DNA of 7,524 nt from Bacteroidales bacterium (GTDB taxonomy: Bacteria; Bacteroidota; Bacteroidia; Bacteroidales; VadinHA17), in contig JAUYBT010000126.1 in assembly GCA_030692905.1 (NCBI GenBank), positions 1-7,524 of the forward strand, written 5' to 3'. The position numbers and the translations under genes are program-made. Positions 5,787 through 7,524 of this stretch are shown piece by piece. Each line of letters opens with the position of its first letter. Within the stretch, counting starts at the first letter, position 1. Under the pieces are notes generated by a model that worked only from the letters and a program-made list of their open reading frames with translations, searched no databases and was not told the origin of the DNA.

Positions 5787-6188
5787 TTATTCTGCCCGAC
5801 TCATCACCAGTTTACCATGAATTATACCTTTAATTCCAATTAATTTATCCGATAATTCGGTTAACCTGTTTGCTGTACCTTTTACTGCTATAATTTCAAG
5901 ACAATTATCATGGCTTAAATGAAAATGCTGTGAGGAAAGGATTACATCAAAATACTCGTGTTGAATATCGTTCGATTTGGAAGTTACATCTCCTTTATGA
6001 TGGTCGTAAAGCATTACAACTGCACCGGCAACTATCTGATTGCATTGCCATTTCTTCTCAACCAGATTTTTTTCTACTAAATGCCTGATTGCCTGGGAAC
6101 GATTAGGCAAATTGTTTTCAATAACAAACCCGTCTAAGGCTTTAAGAAGATCTTTATCTAAACTAACTCCGAACCGAGCTAAAGTCAT
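5787..6188 (-). CDS. nikR: NikR, nickel-responsive transcriptional regulator
   Basis: A 133-aa ribbon-helix-helix regulator that binds DNA when loaded with Ni2+. The N-terminal DNA-binding part is RFGVSLDKDLLKALD (5-19) followed by NRSQAIRHLVEK (29-40). The C-terminal ACT-like metal-sensing domain contains all four nickel ligands of the family: His77 (IQHEY), His88 and His90 (QHFHL) and Cys96 (HDNCLE), equivalent to E. coli His76, His87, His89 and Cys95. Length is normal. The gene heads the locus, transcribed toward the barrel and cbi genes, with a degenerate copy of the candidate operator beginning two bases upstream of its ATG, so it is probably autoregulated. No Shine-Dalgarno is visible. 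Confidence 0.95.
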   Translation of the reverse strand: MTLARFGVSLDKDLLKALDGFVIENNLPNRSQAIRHLVEKNLVEKKWQCNQIVAGAVVMLYDHHKGDVTSKSNDIQHEYFDVILSSQHFHLSHDNCLEIIAVKGTANRLTELSDKLIGIKGIIHGKLVMSRAE

Positions 6189-6189
6189 A

Positions 6190-6217
6190 GTGTTATCATT
6201 TATAATATTCGTGGCAT
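6190..6217. promoter_or_regulatory. Degenerate NikR-type site upstream of nikR (GTGTTAT-N14-GTGGCAT)
   Basis: Same layout as the two sites downstream: heptamers at 6190-6196 and 6211-6217, a 14-bp AT-rich spacer ending in TTC, direct orientation. The first half matches GTGTTAC at 6 of 7 and the second at 4 of 7. It abuts the nikR start codon as operator 1 does the barrel gene, and touches the -7 box at 6217-6224, so weak autorepression is plausible. Confidence 0.4.
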
Positions 6218-6247
6218 AAAACTATACATTTAATAATTAACAACAAA
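6217..6247 (-). promoter_or_regulatory. Candidate nikR promoter
   Basis: On the minus strand TTTG (6247-6244) and TAGTTTTA (6224-6217) are separated by 19 bp. This fits the Bacteroidota -33 TTTG and -7 TAnnTTTG pair with one mismatch in the last base. The predicted start point near 6210 falls inside the candidate operator. Confidence 0.4.
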
Positions 6248-6475
6248 ACTAAATTTAAATTATGAGTGAGACTGTGCAGTTGGGGGTTCCGCTATCAAGC
6301 ACAATTTTGTTGAATTTCACGTGTAAATTCCCTGAGCTGTCAAGCACATTTGCAGCTCTCAGAATGCCAGACTTAAGCCAAAAGCTGCAAAAGAGCCTAA
6401 CAGTCCGTCCCGCCTGGATAAGGAGAATAAGGACTACAAAACAAAATAACTTTTACCGAGACAACTTTAAAATTG
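6248..6475. other. Intergenic DNA between nikR and the group II intron
   Basis: A plus-strand frame (6262-6558) is open but runs into the intron RNA and resembles no protein. The segment contains a 9-bp inverted repeat (6349-6357/6383-6391) and an imperfect direct repeat, GCTATCAAGCACA at 6291-6303 and GCTGTCAAGCACA at 6336-6348. The bases next to 6475 are the 3' exon of the intron. Confidence 0.35.
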
Positions 6476-6517
6476 GTCGAATAGGTAAGGGGGAGTTTCA
6501 CCCCCAAACCTCTCACA
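6476..6517 (-). ncRNA. Group II intron domain VI and 3' splice end
   Basis: On the minus strand, directly after domain V, AGGTTTGGGGG pairs with CCCCCTTACCT to form a stem, followed by ATTCGAC, a typical group II intron 3' end of the ...CGAC type. This puts the 3' splice site after base 6476. A candidate branch-point adenosine lies 7 or more bases before the end. The exact bulged A is not certain. Confidence 0.7.
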
Positions 6518-6551
6518 GAACCGTACGTGAACCTCTCGATTCATACGGCTC
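6518..6551 (-). ncRNA. Group II intron domain V (catalytic)
   Basis: Exactly 34 nt, running GAGCCGTATGAATC, GAGA tetraloop, then a 3' arm ending GTACGGTTC. The lower stem GAGCCGUA pairs with UACGGUUC, a short bulge follows, then GAAUC pairs with GGUUC. The catalytic AGC triad is at positions 2-4. It lies 14 bases after the maturase stop codon, the normal position. The catalytic RNA looks intact in the part that is visible. Confidence 0.9.
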
Positions 6552-6565
6552 TTCATGAAAAGACG

Positions 6566-7524
6566 CTACGGACGGAACCCATATTCCCAATGTACAAACA
6601 GATTCGGAAAGTTCTTAGAGACTTCCACCAACCATTTGTAAGCACAGGACCTACGTTGCCGTCTAAACCTACGATACTTGTTCCTGACCCATCGAGCCAA
6701 TCTGAAGTTGAGAGTGCAAAACACTCCATGCATATCCGATCTCCTAAATTTACCAAAGTAGTTGATCCAGCCTCTTGTTTTCGATTTCAATATTATTGCA
6801 ATCTTGTCAATAGTAAGATGTGTCATTCGGTGTATCTTGAGTTTAAAACATGCCTCATTGATCCGCTTTTGACTCTTACGGCTGATACCCGGGGTAAATC
6901 CCATTTGGATTATGCCTCGGACTTTGACTATTCGGGGTTTAAATGTGTATCCCAGAAAGTCAAAGGATCTGTACACCTTGATCGGGACTCTTGGCTTCTG
7001 ACTGTTGTGGCAATAAACTATCTTCGTTTTACTTTGATTAAGGTCTAATTTATATTCCTTTAGTCGCAGTGTTATCGCTTCAAGTGTTCTCATGGTTTCT
7101 TTGAAATTGCTGCAATGAATTATAATATTATCAGCGTAGCGTTCAAATCTACCTTTGGGAAGTTGTTTCCCAATCCACGCATCAAAAGCAAAATGCAGAA
7201 AAATGTTCGCCAGTAAGGGGCTGATCACTCCGCCTTGCGGGGTGCCTTTCCCATCACTCTCTTTGAGTGTCTTGTTTAGTAACAGAATTGGTGCTTTGAG
7301 CCAGCGTTCCACGTACATAAGGATATATCTCTCCTTCGTGAACCACTTTACTGCCAGCATTAGAAGCTCATGGTCAATATTGTCAAAGAAGCCTTTGATA
7401 TCTAAGTCAATTACCCACCTGTGCTTAAGGCAGTTTATTCTGCACTGTTCAATAGCATCATGTTGGCTTTTACCTTCGATGTAACCAAATGAATTTGCAC
7501 TGAAATGCTTATTGGTATACTTCT
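6566..7524 (-). CDS. Group II intron reverse transcriptase/maturase, N-terminus outside the window
   Basis: Open from the window edge (first full codon at 7522) to the TAG at 6566-6568, 318 aa; the start lies beyond the window and the Met at 7360 is internal. Intron-encoded protein that helps the intron RNA splice and retrohome. Motifs in order: FSANSFGYIEGKSQHDAI (RT2 region), WVIDLDIKGFFDNIDHELLM (motif A, catalytic Asp present), GKGTPQGGVISPLLANIFLH, RFERYADNIIIHC (YxDD box, here YADN), FDFLGYTF, then maturase domain X with RGWINYFGKF and a C-terminus LFVHWEYGFRP. There is no HNH endonuclease domain after it, as in endonuclease-less lineages. The Asp-to-Asn change at 7127-7129 (codon AAT) removes the second Asp of the box, which may reduce or abolish polymerase activity while leaving splicing help possible. 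Confidence 0.93.
   Translation of the reverse strand, partial: KYTNKHFSANSFGYIEGKSQHDAIEQCRINCLKHRWVIDLDIKGFFDNIDHELLMLAVKWFTKERYILMYVERWLKAPILLLNKTLKESDGKGTPQGGVISPLLANIFLHFAFDAWIGKQLPKGRFERYADNIIIHCSNFKETMRTLEAITLRLKEYKLDLNQSKTKIVYCHNSQKPRVPIKVYRSFDFLGYTFKPRIVKVRGIIQMGFTPGISRKSQKRINEACFKLKIHRMTHLTIDKIAIILKSKTRGWINYFGKFRRSDMHGVFCTLNFRLARWVRNKYRRFRRQRRSCAYKWLVEVSKNFPNLFVHWEYGFRP

Larger units (their letters stand above)
6476..7524 (-). mobile_element. Group II intron, 3' part
   Basis: The maturase gene, domain V and domain VI are in the canonical order and spacing, ending at the 3' splice site at 6476. The 5' part (domains I-III and the 5' exon junction) lies outside the window. The 3' exon (6475 downward) is non-coding AT-rich DNA upstream of nikR, so the intron seems to sit in an intergenic place rather than in a gene. 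Confidence 0.85.

Noticed and set aside
6349..6391. 9-bp inverted repeat TTTGCAGCT/AGCTGCAAA as a terminator
   Set aside because: No T-run follows on either strand, and no gene ends here on the plus strand.
6262..6558. 98-codon plus-strand ORF upstream of nikR
   Set aside because: It runs through the domain V and VI RNA of the group II intron on the opposite strand and has no recognisable domain, so it is a chance frame.
1..7524. tRNA, rRNA, CRISPR arrays, cobalamin or nickel riboswitches
   Set aside because: I saw no cloverleaf, regularly spaced repeats or B12-box-like sequence upstream of the transport operon. Regulation appears to be through NikR-type sites instead.

Overview
The window is AT-rich bacterial DNA, most likely from the Bacteroidota. 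This rests on candidate promoters of the TTTG / TAnnTTTG type, the scarcity of Shine-Dalgarno sequences, and long palindromic intergenic repeats of a style I associate with that phylum. The phylum is inferred; no rRNA or universal marker gene is present.

The core (about 2106-6250, all minus strand) is a nickel uptake locus. In transcription order it holds the nickel regulator nikR, an outer-membrane beta-barrel of the Phenol_MetA_deg/'transporter' type, cbiM/nikM (substrate-binding membrane protein), a PDGLE-domain protein (NikN/CbiN-like), cbiQ (transmembrane coupling protein) and cbiO (ATPase with a histidine-rich tail). Together they could carry Ni2+ across the outer membrane (barrel) and the inner membrane (ECF-type ABC transporter), with NikR shutting the locus off when nickel is replete. 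Three similar 28-bp sites lie in the two upstream regions. Each consists of two GTGTTAC-like heptamers in direct orientation separated by exactly 14 bp, and one site abuts or overlaps the start codon of each transcription unit. They are the best candidates for the NikR operator, and their direct-repeat layout is unexpected.

The right end (about 6476-7524, minus strand) is the 3' part of a group II intron. It has a maturase/reverse transcriptase open to the window edge, a textbook 34-nt domain V and a domain VI/3' splice end. The RT active-site box reads YADN instead of YADD.

The left third (1-2105) has no convincing intact gene except a DUF433 antitoxin-like gene. That gene overlaps the start of a DUF5615 (PIN-like) toxin that has lost its middle. 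Further on are the C-terminal scrap of a Type IIG restriction-modification enzyme, a GC-rich structured intergenic element, and a 390-bp palindrome-rich element (about 232-618) framed by two similar 13-bp hairpins. This region reads as decayed accessory or defence DNA.
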